Origin: Macropodus opercularis
Taxonomy: Eukaryota > Chordata > Actinopteri > Anabantiformes > Osphronemidae
Assembly (NCBI GenBank): GCA_030770545.1
Contig: CM061106.1
Coordinates: forward strand, 4,118,001 to 4,182,000
DNA length: 64,000 nucleotides
Reading direction: 5' to 3'
Of this stretch, positions 41,867 to 52,870 are shown piece after piece. The notes under the pieces are model-generated. The model searched no databases, was not told the DNA's origin, and saw only the letters and a program-made list of their open reading frames with translations. Every line of letters begins with the position of its first letter. Position 1 is the first letter of the stretch. The translations under genes and the position numbers were made by a program.

Positions 41867-43181
41867 TGCTCTGCAGACAGTCAGCCAGCTCCTCCTGTTT
41901 CATCCTCCTCAGGAAGTTCAGTGTGATCTTCAGAAATGCGTCTCTGCTGCTCCTCCTCTGCTTTTCATCCTCACCATCCAACGCCTCCTCATCCTCCCTC
42001 TGACTCTCTAAGCATTCTGGGTAATCTGGACTCAGAACCTTCTGGATCTTCTTCAGCTCCTTCTTCACAAACGTGACAATGTTTTCCTCCAGCAGCTGGA
42101 ACAGAAACTCTATGAATGACACCATCCAACTAAAAGCATGGAGCCAAACATCAGATCCATGTTGGACACACTGACAATCCACTGGTGTAAAAGTGCAGCA
42201 TGGAGACGATTGAACACAACAGATGAAAGTAGTGGTTGTCCATGTACAGACCATAAACATGGAGTCCAGGTGTGTTTGGTGCTGCTGGGCAGACTGACCA
42301 CTGGGAACCTCTGAGCTCTGCTGGTCCACTCTGTGGAGGAACCATGAAGAATGAGCTCACATGATGTGAGTCCACACAGAGACTGGGTTCAGGTCCAGCT
42401 TCAGCAGATTCTTGTCTCTGATGGGACCTTATAGAAAAACAACTTAGTGACTTTCACATATTCAGTAGAATTCTTCCTGAAGCAATAAAAAAAAACATCG
42501 AAGAAAATCTGTTCATAGCGCTAATAAATTTATGAATGTATTATGTAATTCCCTGTTTTTAGGTTTAAGAGCTTTTCTTCCAGCATCCATCGAAAACTAT
42601 ACACACAATTCATTTTCATTCTACTAGTAAAAACAATGTTATTAACTTACTTTCTGTCTGACAAATGTTATTGTTTAAAATTCATCACTATCACTTTTCA
42701 TAGACACAAGCTTCTGCTTCACATCAACACTTTAAACACAAACCAACTGATTCACATCAGAAACAAACAAAACAACTATTGACGATCACAGAAAGTTTAC
42801 ATCAAATTGTTCAACCTGATTCAAACTGACAACAACTCACTTTGACTCTGATGCAGGTTGGTCTTTAAAGGTAATAGGCTCCATCATTGACCGGTTGCTC
42901 TTGAAGGACACACAACTGGGTTCAGGTCCAGCTTCAGCAGGTTCTTGTCTCTGATGGGACCTGATAGAAAAACAACTTAGTGACTCTCACATATTCAGTG
43001 GACGTTTCCTTCATCAATGACCAATAATAGTGAATCTTAAACAGTGTGTGTGACTTGGAGACAGAATCATCAGATGGTCTCAGTCATCTCACCTCTGAGC
43101 TTTGGTCTGACTCTCATGGTCCCCACACAGAGTGGTTTTAGAGGGAGGGGCTCCCTCCTCTCTGTCCTCACACTGATTCAT
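41867..43181 (-). CDS. NLR gene, four 5' exons (NLRC3/NLRP12-like, fish type)
   Basis: Minus-strand exons: 43093-43181 (89 nt, from ATG 43181; MNQCEDREEG, HESQTKAQ), 42841-42960 (120 nt; GPEPSCVSFKSNRSM), 42252-42330 (79 nt; SAQQHQTHLDSMFM), and 41867-42095 (229 nt; LLEENIVTFVKKELKKIQKV, KITLNFLRRMKQEELADC). Each junction is in frame (phases 2, 2, 0, 1). The donors are GTGAGA, GTGAGT, GTCTGT and GTAAGA. These are the standard leader exons before the FISNA-NACHT exon in fish NLRs, cytosolic sensors of innate immunity. The 517-nt coding part has no stop. The NACHT and later exons are absent downstream, so the gene is truncated here. The plus-strand NACHT piece at 34 kb is in the wrong orientation to be its continuation. 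Confidence 0.85.
42352..42427 (-). pseudogene. Extra degraded copy of NLR exon 2
   Basis: Repeats the start of the exon at 42841-42960: the acceptor TTTTTCTATAAG followed by GTCCCATCAGAGACAAGAA and GCTGAAGCTGGACCTGAACC. It then diverges to a different end. Probably an internal exon duplication no longer used. Confidence 0.7.
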
Positions 43182-43685
43182 GTCCACATCAGCTCACACA
43201 CACTTTCTACCTTCATGTGGAGACAAACACAAATCATTCATCTGCACATCAACTGAAATCCTCCTTCCATCATTAGTCAAATATCAGCTGCTCTGCTTCT
43301 ACTGTTGTTAATGACACTGGGGGAAGTTTGCTGCAGCTTCATGGCTCCATCTAGTGGCTGATAGAAGTAGAGCAGCTTCCTCTGCCTCCACTGAACTTAA
43401 AATGCTATTATAAACTCATCAAAGTTCCCACTAAACATGAACAGTGAAGAGCAGCAGGACTGAAAATCAACACGACACCAGAACATTAAACACTACACAG
43501 ACGAAAAAAATAACAATAATAATAAATAAAATAATAATAATAATCCCAAATATATTCTCCCAAGGTTCTGAGTAATTCATTAAAAACACAACATTATTAT
43601 GAGACTTCATAATGCCTCATGGGGAAAGAAACAGCTTAGTTTTAGGAAATATAAGAAGAATTGTTGAATTTCATCATTTCCAAGA
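43182..43685. other. No gene recognised
   Basis: Presumed NLR upstream region, with an (AAT)-rich run at about 43508-43545. Confidence 0.5.
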
Positions 43686-43878
43686 CCTTATGTCATAGGT
43701 GTCAAACTCTGGCCCGCGGGCCAAATTTGGCCCGCAGCGTAATTATATTTGGCCCGCGAAGCCATACCAAATTACTATTAGAGTTGGCCCGCCGGTAATT
43801 ATCATGTACCGCTAATACTACAAATCCCAGAATGCTCTGTTGGTGTTTTGGTAGCGTCAATCGCGAGAGGACCCATTA

Positions 43879-44460
43879 CAATAAACATCACATTTAAAAA
43901 GGGACAACCAGGGGAGGATTTTACAATGTTGACAATAGTCATGGAGAACGTATGCTAATACCCCCCCCACTAAAATGGCTAAAAGAAGCGTTAACAGTAT
44001 TGTTTTCCTAATATTATCACTGTGGACGCTGTGAAGCGAATGTAGACACTTGTCTACTTGCTCACTGTTTACCGGCCGCTTCTGCGCCATTGAACGCCTC
44101 ATTTTTCTGCCTGACTCGCGGAGCAGAAGAGACAGATCGATCGTTTTCAACTCGCTGGGAATTCAAAAATGTACAGTCTTTGGACATGAAACTCACACAA
44201 GTCGCAGATTAAAGTATCGGCTTTCGGGTGGTTTTTGTGATTCGTGTTACGGTTTTGCTGCAATGAGCCCGTTTAACGGGTTTCGCTTTCCTCTGCGAAT
44301 CGCCACAGCAGTCAGCTGTGTAGACTGGATGTGTAAGTGACGCGCTGTGACATTTCCAGCTGCTCAGATAGTCCAGCGGTTAGTCTGCTGCACACTACTA
44401 CGTGAGGCTACCGGTTAAAATCCTCCCCTGGTTGTCCCTTTTTAAATGTGATGTTTATTG
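43879..44460. repeat. Nested inverted repeat inside the hAT element
   Basis: A 43-bp arm at 43880-43923 (ATAAACATCACATTTAAAAA...) is repeated inverted and without mismatch at 44417-44459. The arms enclose about 490 bp. It is either a nested element or a fold-back rearrangement. Confidence 0.85.
44369..44423 (+). other. tRNA-like pol III promoter boxes
   Basis: A-box-like TAGTCCAGCGG (44369-44379) and B-box-like GGTTAAAATCC (44413-44423), 33 nt apart. The B box overlaps the right arm of the nested inverted repeat. Probably a degraded tRNA or SINE head; a folded cloverleaf was not confirmed. Confidence 0.35.
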
Positions 44461-44966
44461 TCATCACATTGAATCTGAACGTTCTGCTTGTTGTAATAAT
44501 GCTTTTAAAACTTCAGTAATGTCAGGAAAGTCCTGCAAAATTCTATCAACACGTTTTAGTCGTTTTCTATACTTTTACTGTTTGGATCAACTCAACTGTG
44601 TTTTCTTTAATTATTTAATTATAAATACCTATTTAATGTTACTTCAATATGCTTTATTTTGAAATTTAAGACTTTTAACTTGTTCTGAACATGTTTAGCT
44701 CTTTTTTTAACCACTTGGATTTTTCTTAAACTACCTTTAAGAACTTTTTTAACTCTCCAGCTACCGTCAACGGTTCTTGGGAATAAATTCAGCATTACAG
44801 CATTCACAGTGCATTTTCTTACGGAAATAGTCTAGTTTAGTATTAAGCTTTGCTTGTTCCATATCCACTTTTTTTCCCCAGTAAATATCAATGTTGGCCC
44901 GCGACTTCGTTCCAGTTTTCAATTTTGGCCCACTGTGTATTTGAGTTTGACACCCCTGCCTTATGT

Positions 44967-45319
44967 AGTTTCTCATTATCCTTTTTCTATAAGGGTAAAT
45001 TATGTTTTGACATCTTATGGTGTAAAGTATTTACATCAGTCAGTTTTTTAATTACAAACTGTTTCACTTAATAAACAAGTAGACATTGTTTTTCTCCCAC
45101 ACATTGGTCTGGACCTACTTCCCTCTCAGTTCTTTGGACTCTGACAGAGCCACCACATCTTCCAGTGCAGACAGCTCAGTCGGTTGTTCCTCTAAAGTCA
45201 TTCCTGGCCCTTTGCTCAAGCTTCTGAAACTTTTCTTCCAGCTCACAGAGAACGTCTTTATGCAGTCGTTGCATTTTGCTGGAGATTATTTAGTATTATT
45301 ATTATTATTCATCAATAAC
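44967..45319. other. No gene recognised
   Basis: A/T-rich spacer with a short (ATT)n run near 45290-45310. Confidence 0.5.
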
Positions 45320-45690
45320 TTCATGTCATGTGACCTATATTTTCAGAATCTGTTCCAACGTGTGTCTACATGTCCCACATGGACACAACCTCTATTTTCA
45401 GTGTTAGGAAAACACTGACATCAGATGATGAATGAACACGTCACATGTCTGACACATGGGTGAATCTGTTTTCCCACAAAGATTTTCAGCCTAATGTTGA
45501 ATATCTGACTCCAAAACAGTTTCTCTGTGGTGATTTAGTTCTGCTCTCTTGATAAAACAACTGACACACGACTAAATGGAAAAAGAGGAATTAGGTTCTA
45601 TGTAGGGTCACATGGACACTTCCTCTTTCTGTTTCCTGCTGACTCACCAAGTGATGACTAACAAATAAATCTGACCAGTTACAGAGAAAT
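45320..45690 (+). repeat. Dispersed repeat R2, copy 2
   Basis: Partner of 5850-6200, same orientation, with small indels. Confidence 0.8.
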
Positions 45691-45699
45691 CAGAGAAAA

Positions 45700-45915
45700 T
45701 ATAAATATATTCATTCATCTTCTACCGCTTCTTCCCTGCAAGGGTCGCGGGCGTGTTGGAGTCTATCCCAGCTGGCAGAGAGGCAGGTTCACCCTGGACA
45801 GATCACCAGTCTGTGGCAGGGCCACACATATAGACAAAGTCACAGTCATGCACACACTCACACCTACGGGCAATTTACGCATTTTCCAAGTGACCTAAGT
45901 GCATGGGGGACAAAA
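45700..45915 (+). repeat. Common teleost dispersed repeat
   Basis: Motifs CTTCTACCGCTTCTTCCC, GGGTCGCGGGCGTGTTGGAG, CTATCCCAGCTGGCA, CACCCTGGACAGATCACCAG and CACACCTACGGGCAATTT. Confidence 0.75.
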
Positions 45916-45919
<4 letters not shown>

Positions 45920-45978
<59 letters not shown>

Positions 45979-45995
45979 TAGATAGATAGATAGAT
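45920..45995. repeat. (TA)n then (GATA)n microsatellite
   Basis: A TA run passes into GATA units that are the tail of the inverted LINE at right. Confidence 0.9.
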
Positions 45996-47670
45996 AGGAC
46001 TTTATTTATCCCGCAATGGGGAAATTCTGGTGACCCAGCAGCAGCATAATTACAGTCAGAAGAAAAGAATTACAATAATTACAAAAAAAAAAAAGAGTAA
46101 AAATTGTTTGACAGTATGTACATGTATGGACATAAAGTGCGAAGTTCCAAAATAAAAATAAAAATAAAATAACCTATATGCAACATTGACACCGCATGGC
46201 ACACATCACACTATAAACATGCTTCCAGTCATGTTGATGTGTTGTAAAGTCTTATTGCCGTGGGTTTGTTGTCACGTTGTCGTCCACAGTTTGTTTCTTC
46301 AGCTCCCTCTTCAGTTCAGTGGACAGTTGATCATTTCCAGTCAAAGTAAATGATGAAACGTTAAATGTTTGACTTGACTATAAACTATAAACAGGAAACA
46401 TGATCCATGGTTCAGTCTGAATCTTGGGGTCAGTTTTCAGCTCCAGTCGGCTCCAACTGAGGGGCATTTGGCTCTGGGAGGGACGGTGGTTGAGGCTGCC
46501 ATTAGATGGCCTCCACTCCCCCCATATGGACAATGCCCCTCATAAACCTATGTGAATGGGTGTAAAATGTAGCTGGGGGATAAGGCACCGAGGTCAGCTG
46601 AGCCAGGTCTCAGACCAGCTCAGCTATCTCACCGCCCCCAGTCCCCCCAGATGGGGACAGACAGGCCAGACTCGAGGGCCACAGTAGTCAGGGCCTCCTC
46701 TGTCTCACATACACATCCTCTCCCTCACACACACTCATGCTCGCCTCGTGTGGTCATTCACTCAAACAGGCAGTCTACTACATAACACACATGCAGACAC
46801 ATATGCATCCTATTATATTTGGTTTCACTGCTGCTTATTGTCACAAATTCATTTTTTAAAGCTGTGTGTAAATAGGATCTATCGTAATATGGTTTAATAT
46901 ACAGTAACGTGTTCTGCTCTTTCTGACTTGTGTTAAACTGAGAAATGGATGCTGATGGTTCTCTGGTAGTAATTGTGACCTGTGACAGTTATGAGGCTAT
47001 TTAGATAGATAGATGATAGATAGGACTTTATTATACATATCTAAACATAAAGTGCAAAGTGCCGAAAGAAAAATAAAATAAATAACCTACATGCAACACC
47101 TGGACATGGACACCGCACGGCACACATCACACTATAAAACATGCTTTACAGTCATGTTGATGTGTTGTAGAGTCTTATTGCCGTGGGTACGAAAGACCTC
47201 CGGTAGCTCAGTCCTGCACTTCGGGTGCAGCAGTCTCGCGCTGTGTGAGCTGCGTTGGTCCTCCACGGTTTGGTGCAGGGGGTGGGAGGGGTTGGCCATG
47301 ATGGACAACAGTTTCGCCCGCGTCCTTCTGTTGGGCACCACCTCGATGGACTCCAGTGGGCAGCCCAGGACAGAGCCAGCTTTCTTAACCAGTTTGTTCA
47401 GTCTCTTTCTGTCTCTGTCCGTGCTGCCGCCCGCCCAGCACACAACGCCGTAGAGGACTGCCGATGCCACCACCGTGTCATAAACAGTCCGTAGGAGAGC
47501 CCTGCACACCCCAAAGGACCTCAGTCGCCTCAGCAGGTGGAGGCGACTCTGGCCCCTCCTGTACAGGGCATCAGAGTTGTCGGTCCAGTCCAGGTTTTTG
47601 TTGAGGTGGACACCCAGATATTTGTAAGTGTCCACCATCTCGATCCCAGAACCCCTTATGCACACCGGAA
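45977..47670 (-). mobile_element. LINE with 3' extra sequence, inverted partner of 27.0-28.4 kb
   Basis: Minus-strand order: LINE reverse transcriptase C-terminus (47132-47665, 177 open codons with YKYLGVHLNKNLDW, LLRRLRSFGVCRALLRT and KKAGSVLGCPLESIEVV), first (ATCT)n tail near 47010-47035, about 720 bp of other sequence, second LINE 3' end and terminal (ATCT)n at 45977-45995. It extends about 270 bp further 5' than the copy at 27 kb. L2-like by its motifs. Confidence 0.85.
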
Positions 47671-48190
47671 AAATGCTGACTTTTCAACCAGTGTTTTATG
47701 TTTGTTGTTATTATAGTAGTTTTTATGCTGATTCCATATATAACCTGCATTTCCATTTGTTTTTACTTTTCATGGTTGAAATTCTATTATTTTATCCCAG
47801 TATTTACAGGGAATAGAAAACGTGGTGGTGGTGGAGGGATTCTGTCGTCAGACAAAAGGATGTGACACCAATTCCTCACATGATGATGATAAACCTCGTT
47901 TGCTTTTGACGAGCGTCCGTCTTCTCAGACGTAGTCAAGCCTCTTAGACAGGATTCATATTCACTTTCTTCATCTGCATGAGTCATTTTAACAGTAATTT
48001 GTGAAGTAAAGCTATAAAAAAACGTGAATATATGGAAATACAAAAAAATGGCAACTGTCTGTATTGATGCATTGGACTATGACCTTAGGTAAATATCGCT
48101 CCAGTCAGACGCTTGATGCGTCGATTAAACTCATAAAAAGTGCAGAAACACATGAACAAAGCAGAAAAGGAAGAGTGGAGACGTCTGGGG
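47671..48190. other. No gene recognised
   Basis: A/T-rich spacer. Confidence 0.5.
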
Positions 48191-48199
48191 CTGTTTTCA

Positions 48200-48760
48200 A
48201 CGGTTTCTCACGCACTACATAAAAAGAAACTCGTCTATGTCAGTGCTCAGTGGTTGTGTCAGTACCTGGTTTGGTCGGATCCAACACTGACGCTGGTTCA
48301 TAGGAGTTGTCCCGTCTTGGTCCTCGGTGCAGTAGCCAGACAGCTTGCAGGGAATTCACCTGAGCAACTGGTCCTCATGGTGTTGCAGGGAGTTACTTTG
48401 TCACCGTTAGGTTTCCCTCCCTTTGCCACCAGAGACACTGTTGCAGTCTACACATGTGTAGTGATGAAGTCCTTCGCTGGTGACTCCACGCTGCAGTGGA
48501 GATTCACTCAACGTGTCTCCCACTGTGCTGGTCAACGCTGCCCCTAGAAGAACAAGAGTGTTACTGGTGATCATCTCAATCATGTTGATTAAGCATAACA
48601 GGAATAGAAATATTTACAAATGTCTCCACAAAGAAACGTGTTGCAGTTAAAAAGTAAATGTATCTATTAGGAACTATTAAAAACGCAGCTTCATTAAATG
48701 TGTCTTTGCAAGTCAGTGAAACTTTCATTCTAATACTATTCTGAGATTTCCTTAACTATA
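48200..48760 (+). repeat. Tandem duplication R4, copy 1
   Basis: About 550 bp nearly repeated at 48925-49480, about 724 bp downstream. Both contain TACCTGGTTTGGTCGGATCC, CCTCGGTGCAGTAGCCAGAC and TGATCATCTCAATCATGTTG. The 5' parts give matching open frames (about 105-135 codons), but no family is recognised. Confidence 0.9.
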
Positions 48761-48789
48761 TAAATCCTCTGAATAATACTGTTGTGGGT

Positions 48790-48922
48790 GTTTGTTTTGA
48801 GGCGCTTCCACCCTGAGCAAGCACTAGGCGACAGTGGAGAGGAAAAACTCCCTTTGAAGGAAGAAACCTCGGGCAGAACCAGGCTCAGGGTGGGCGGTCG
48901 TCTGCCTCGACCGGTGATGCTG
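48790..48922 (+). repeat. Interspersed repeat between R4 copies
   Basis: TTCCACCCTGAGCAAGCACT, GTGGAGAGGAAAAACTCCC, GAAGAAACCTCGGGCAGAAC and GGCGGTCGTCTGCCTCGACC. This is a widespread teleost repeat. An inverted relative lies at 50345-50480. Confidence 0.75.
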
Positions 48923-48924
48923 AG

Positions 48925-49480
48925 GTTTTCTCACACACTACATAAAAAGAAACTTGTCTCTGTCAGTGGTTGCGTCAGTACCTGGTTTGGTCGGATCCAA
49001 CACTGACGCTGGTTCATAGGAGTTGTCCCGTCTTGGTCCTCGGTGCAGTAGCCAGACAGCTTGCAGGGAATTCACCTGAGCAACTGGTCCTCATGGTGTT
49101 GCAGGGAGTTACGTTGTCACCGTTAGGTTTCCCTCCCTTTGCCACCAGAGACACTGTTGCAGTCTACACATGTGTAGTGATGAAGTCCTTCGCTGGTGAC
49201 TCCACGCTGCAGTGGAGATTCCCTCAACGTGTCTCCCACTGTGCTGGTCAACGCTGCCCCCTAGAAGAACAAGAGTGTTACTGGTGATCATCTCAATCAT
49301 GTTGATTGAGCAGGAATAGAAATATTTACAAATCTCTCCATAAAGAAACGTGTTGCAGTAAAAAAGTAAATGTGTCTATAAAGACCTATTAAATAAACAC
49401 AGCTTCAGCATGAGAATCTCAGCAAGTCAGAAAAACGTTCATTCTAATATTATTCTGAGGTTTTATTAAATATATATCCG
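48925..49480 (+). repeat. Tandem duplication R4, copy 2
   Basis: Direct partner of 48200-48760. A few base changes and small indels, including one extra C at 49260. Confidence 0.9.
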
Positions 49481-50344
49481 CTGCCTGTTGTTCCTGTTAA
49501 TCAATTTCTGACTAAATCCACTCATAATAAACATAATAATCCCTTTGAGACAACACTAAATGCACGTTAACAAAGCTTCTGTAGGCACCTGCAATGACTT
49601 GACTTACACAGAGACACATCACTGTCTTCCACCTTCTAACGTGTTGGACTAAAACAGAATCCAACCTTTCTATTAGTCAGATAATACTTGTGCATTTAAA
49701 TAAGCTCTCGTCATCCACTCAGCTCCCATAACAGAATACATGACATGCACCAAAGCTGTCTGTGCTGTTAACCACAGTTCAGACATGATGTGATTATTCT
49801 ATTAGTTGTTACGTGTCCAAAGTTTACAAAATCATCTGACACTTACTGGTTTATTCCACATAAACGCGAGGCTCCATAGTTGTGCATGTGTTACATGAAT
49901 TTAAGCTGCATAAGCTATTAACAAACGTTAGCATTAGCGTTAGCGAACCGTTAGCATTAGCATTAGCAACCTCTAGCCATGTTGCAAATTACATTTAAAC
50001 AGCACGAACTAAGAGCCAATACATAGAAGTAAACGTGTATTTAGCATTGAGTCCTGGTCCAGTCGAAATGGAACCACTTCAAAACAGCCCAGTCTCCAGT
50101 TTCTAGCTCCACTACAGGACCTACCAGCCACCGTCACTGCTCTGAGTCTGAGGACAGCAGGTCACTGATGAGGCAGGACGGAAGCTGTGACCTGTGACCT
50201 TTGGCATCAACAAGGAGTCATGGGATCACATCTATTGTGTCATCAAAACACTTGGGTACGTGTACATTTATATTATTCAACACTAATATTTAATATTCTC
50301 TTTTATTTGTGATCAAATACTGATGAAACCTTTTCTGAACCTCC
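49481..50344. other. No gene recognised; TTAGCATTAGC-rich patch
   Basis: Includes a short array of GTTAGC and CATTAGC units at about 49927-49975. Nothing coding. Confidence 0.45.
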
Positions 50345-50480
50345 TCAGGGCCTCTTCACTAAGCTCAACCCATCACCGGTCGAGGCAGACGACTGCCCAC
50401 CCTGAGTCTGGTTCTGCTGGAGGTTTCCTCTCCGCTGTGGCCCAGTGCTTGCTCAGGGACGGGTTGCTGCACTACACAGC
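50345..50480 (-). repeat. Interspersed repeat, inverted relative of 48790-48922
   Basis: Contains the reverse complements of the 48.8 kb blocks: GGTCGAGGCAGACGACTGCC, GGTTCTGCTGGAGGTTTCC and GCCCAGTGCTTGCTCAG. Confidence 0.75.
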
Positions 50481-50859
50481 GCAGACACATTGTTTGAACA
50501 GTGATCAATTCAAATAAATATCAAAGAAACCATCCTGGTGTTTCTTTTGTATGTGAAGCTCATCCTCACATGTTCAGACTGGAGTGTTTTCCTGATTTGT
50601 ATCATATATGTTCAAATGCTTCACTTATCTCTTTAATCAAATCGTCTTTAATTCAGATATTGATTGACAGGTACAGTGGTGAAATGGGTTTCATTTATTA
50701 TGGTGAACTGAGTTTTACTAATACTACCACAATAACTACTGTTGATCCCTGCATGACATGTACAGTAGGAGTCTGGTTCCATTAGAGAAAATGGGTTTGA
50801 CATTTTCCTAACAATTGAAAAACCAGCATGTTGAACAAAGCAGATTTTAATCTGGTTTC

Positions 50860-51240
50860 TTGAGTTTATGAAGAGGTAACAATTCTCTCCGGCGAGTCGT
50901 TCAAGTAGTAGTTCCTCACATTATCCAGCGAGTGGCGCTGTAGCTCTATGACTGATAGCAGTGGTCGCTAGAAAACTAGCTAACTAGCTAACGGCTAGCG
51001 GCTAATGTGGCTAGCGCTAGCTTGTGTATTAGCGTAGCTCAGAAAGGCACCAGCGTAGATCGCCCCCATCTTAGTCTGGACCGGTTACGTTTTGGTGCCG
51101 GTTCGTAAAGTTACATCTGGGCTCCGGAAGCGAGAAGGCGGTGAAATCCGGTATTTTATGTAACTGACGGCTGAACAGAGCAAAGGACCGAGTTAGCTTC
51201 TGTTATTTGTACAGCCCGGACTAGCGTTAGCAAACATGTT
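50860..51240 (+). promoter_or_regulatory. Promoter-like CpG-richer region with CTAGC units
   Basis: A cluster of GCTAGC/GCTAAC units at 50975-51030, then a CpG-richer part (GGACCGGTTACG, CTCCGGAAGCGAGAAGGCGG). It resembles fish gene 5' regions by composition only. Confidence 0.25.
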
Positions 51241-51592
51241 GTACTGTGCTATGCTAATGCTTTTAATATAATAATGTAACAATACATATATAATATTTTA
51301 TCAAAAAGCTTGTGTTACAAAAGCAGTTTTTCACTCCCTCTAGACATTTTCAAAGAGAGAGAGAGTTTATTGTCGCTTTACTTTTCATCTTATCAGACTC
51401 AAATAGCAATTCATTAGTAAAAAGTGACTTTTCCAAATGCAATTGATTAAGCTTTTATTGAAACTTTTGATATTGATATATATATATATAGATTTAATTT
51501 TCCACGTGATATTGTTGTTGTTTATTATTGATGACTTCATTGCTGTAGCATTAGTAGAGTAACGTGTGTATCTCTGTCTCTTCCACCTTCAG

Positions 51593-51624
51593 GCCTCTCT
51601 CCCCATATGAGCGGCTTGTGGCAG
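51593..51624 (+). CDS. Candidate 32-nt micro-exon
   Basis: An acceptor with a good pyrimidine tract (TCTCTGTCTCTTCCACCTTCAG) is followed by 32 nt and a GTACGT donor. One frame reads LSPYERLV. It may be part of a gene whose first exon is in the CpG-richer region 400-700 bp upstream. Unsupported by any second exon. Confidence 0.2.
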
Positions 51625-52784
51625 GTACGTCATCGAGTGTCACATACACAATAAATCTATTAACTTTCATTATAAAACACAAATGAAATGGACTCAATGT
51701 GAATGTTTTCTTTTCATGTGTAACATATTTGCTGATGATCACATCTAAGGCTTTTATTGTGGAGGCTACAGCTGTTTAGTGCAGATGTTCAGTAACTGTG
51801 TGTTTTAAATACACAGTTACTGTCAGATTTCTCTGGATCACTGCTTATAAACTATTACTGACACACTCAGCTGCTCCTCTATCGTCTGTCAGGCTTTGTG
51901 CTTTCATTCCATTTAACCACGTGCAGCCCTGCACTGAATATAAATATGTGGCTTCAAAGTGATGATGAGTCGGGTCGAGCTGCTTAACCTGCACGTAGCG
52001 CGACTCTGTCTGCTCCGTGTGTGATCGGGCTGTTTTGTGCTGAGGCTGTTCCAGGCCTGACGTCACCAGGACGTCTGACGACGTCTGACTCGTCCGCTGG
52101 GGAAACCAACGCGAGACTTTGTTAGTGAGAGCCTTTGATGAACGGGAGGCAGAGAGGAGCGGAGATACATTCGTAGGCAACGTGTTCAGACACAGGTTGG
52201 CTGCGCTCAACGCTCATGAAAACACATTGTTGAGGTGATATGAATGAAGGTCTGTGCTGTGAGGGCTGTTCATGTGTAAAGACGTACAGATGAAATCATG
52301 GTTTTGAGCTGGAAGTGCTTCAGAATGTTTAGTGGGCGACTGAGAGGACTTTGGTCACATGTCATACTGTGCGTATTTTATAATCCGTTCATTTCTTTTC
52401 TTCCGTTCCTGACGTGACCAGCAGGTCTGTACGCTGGACACACTGAGCAGGTGAGGTTGTGACTGAAACCCTGTAGGAAAAGGAGGCAGAGGACTGGACA
52501 GTTATCTTTATTAGAATAATGGTAGTTTTATATAATAATCACATACAATTATAATATTGGTATTATTTCGGTTTGTGTAGTTACTCTTCATGTCACACTG
52601 TGTATTATAGCAGATGTGCTTTCTTCCCTCCATGTTTAGTTATAATAGCGCTTTAAACCACTTAAACAGCTTTAGAACATGTTGATGGGAAGAGCTAAAC
52701 ATGTTATCTATAGATTTTTATTTCAGAGCACTGTCCTGTGTAGAACAGTCCTTTAAATTTGAAAGGTTTCAGCTCCTGTGTGAA
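51625..52784. other. No gene recognised
   Basis: One 121-codon minus-strand frame at 51845-52210 has no family signature. Confidence 0.4.
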
Positions 52785-52870
52785 AGTTGAATCATGACGA
52801 CTGGACGTCTTCCTTTACTGTAGTCGTAGATCTGCTGCAAAGGAAGACGTCCAGTTACCGTGATTCAACT
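52785..52870. ncRNA. Long imperfect hairpin, microRNA-precursor-like
   Basis: AGTTGAATCA (52785-52794) pairs with TGATTCAACT (52861-52870). CTGGACGTCTTCCTTT (52801-52816) pairs with AAAGGAAGACGTCCAG (52839-52854). The six bases between the two helices can mostly pair with G-U allowed, leaving about two mismatches. The loop is 22 nt. An 86-nt hairpin with a roughly 30-bp stem has the size of a microRNA precursor, but a short palindromic transposon remnant would look the same. Transcription is unknown and the strand undecided. Confidence 0.45.

Larger units (their letters stand above)
43686..44966. mobile_element. hAT element (Charlie/GTF2I-repeat-like ends) with 8-bp target duplication
   Basis: CCTTATGT at 43686-43693 and 44959-44966. 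The ends read CATAGGTGTCAAACTCTGG and, inward from the right, CAGGGGTGTCAAACTCAAAT, both rich in TTTGGCCCGC-type motifs. This end type is familiar from vertebrate hAT elements. The element proper is 43694-44958 (1265 bp). No intact transposase frame is seen. Confidence 0.9.

Noticed and set aside
43857..44150. 97-codon minus-strand frame with a hydrophobic segment
   Set aside because: Runs across the left arm of the nested inverted repeat in the hAT element; no domain seen and it ends in repeat sequence.
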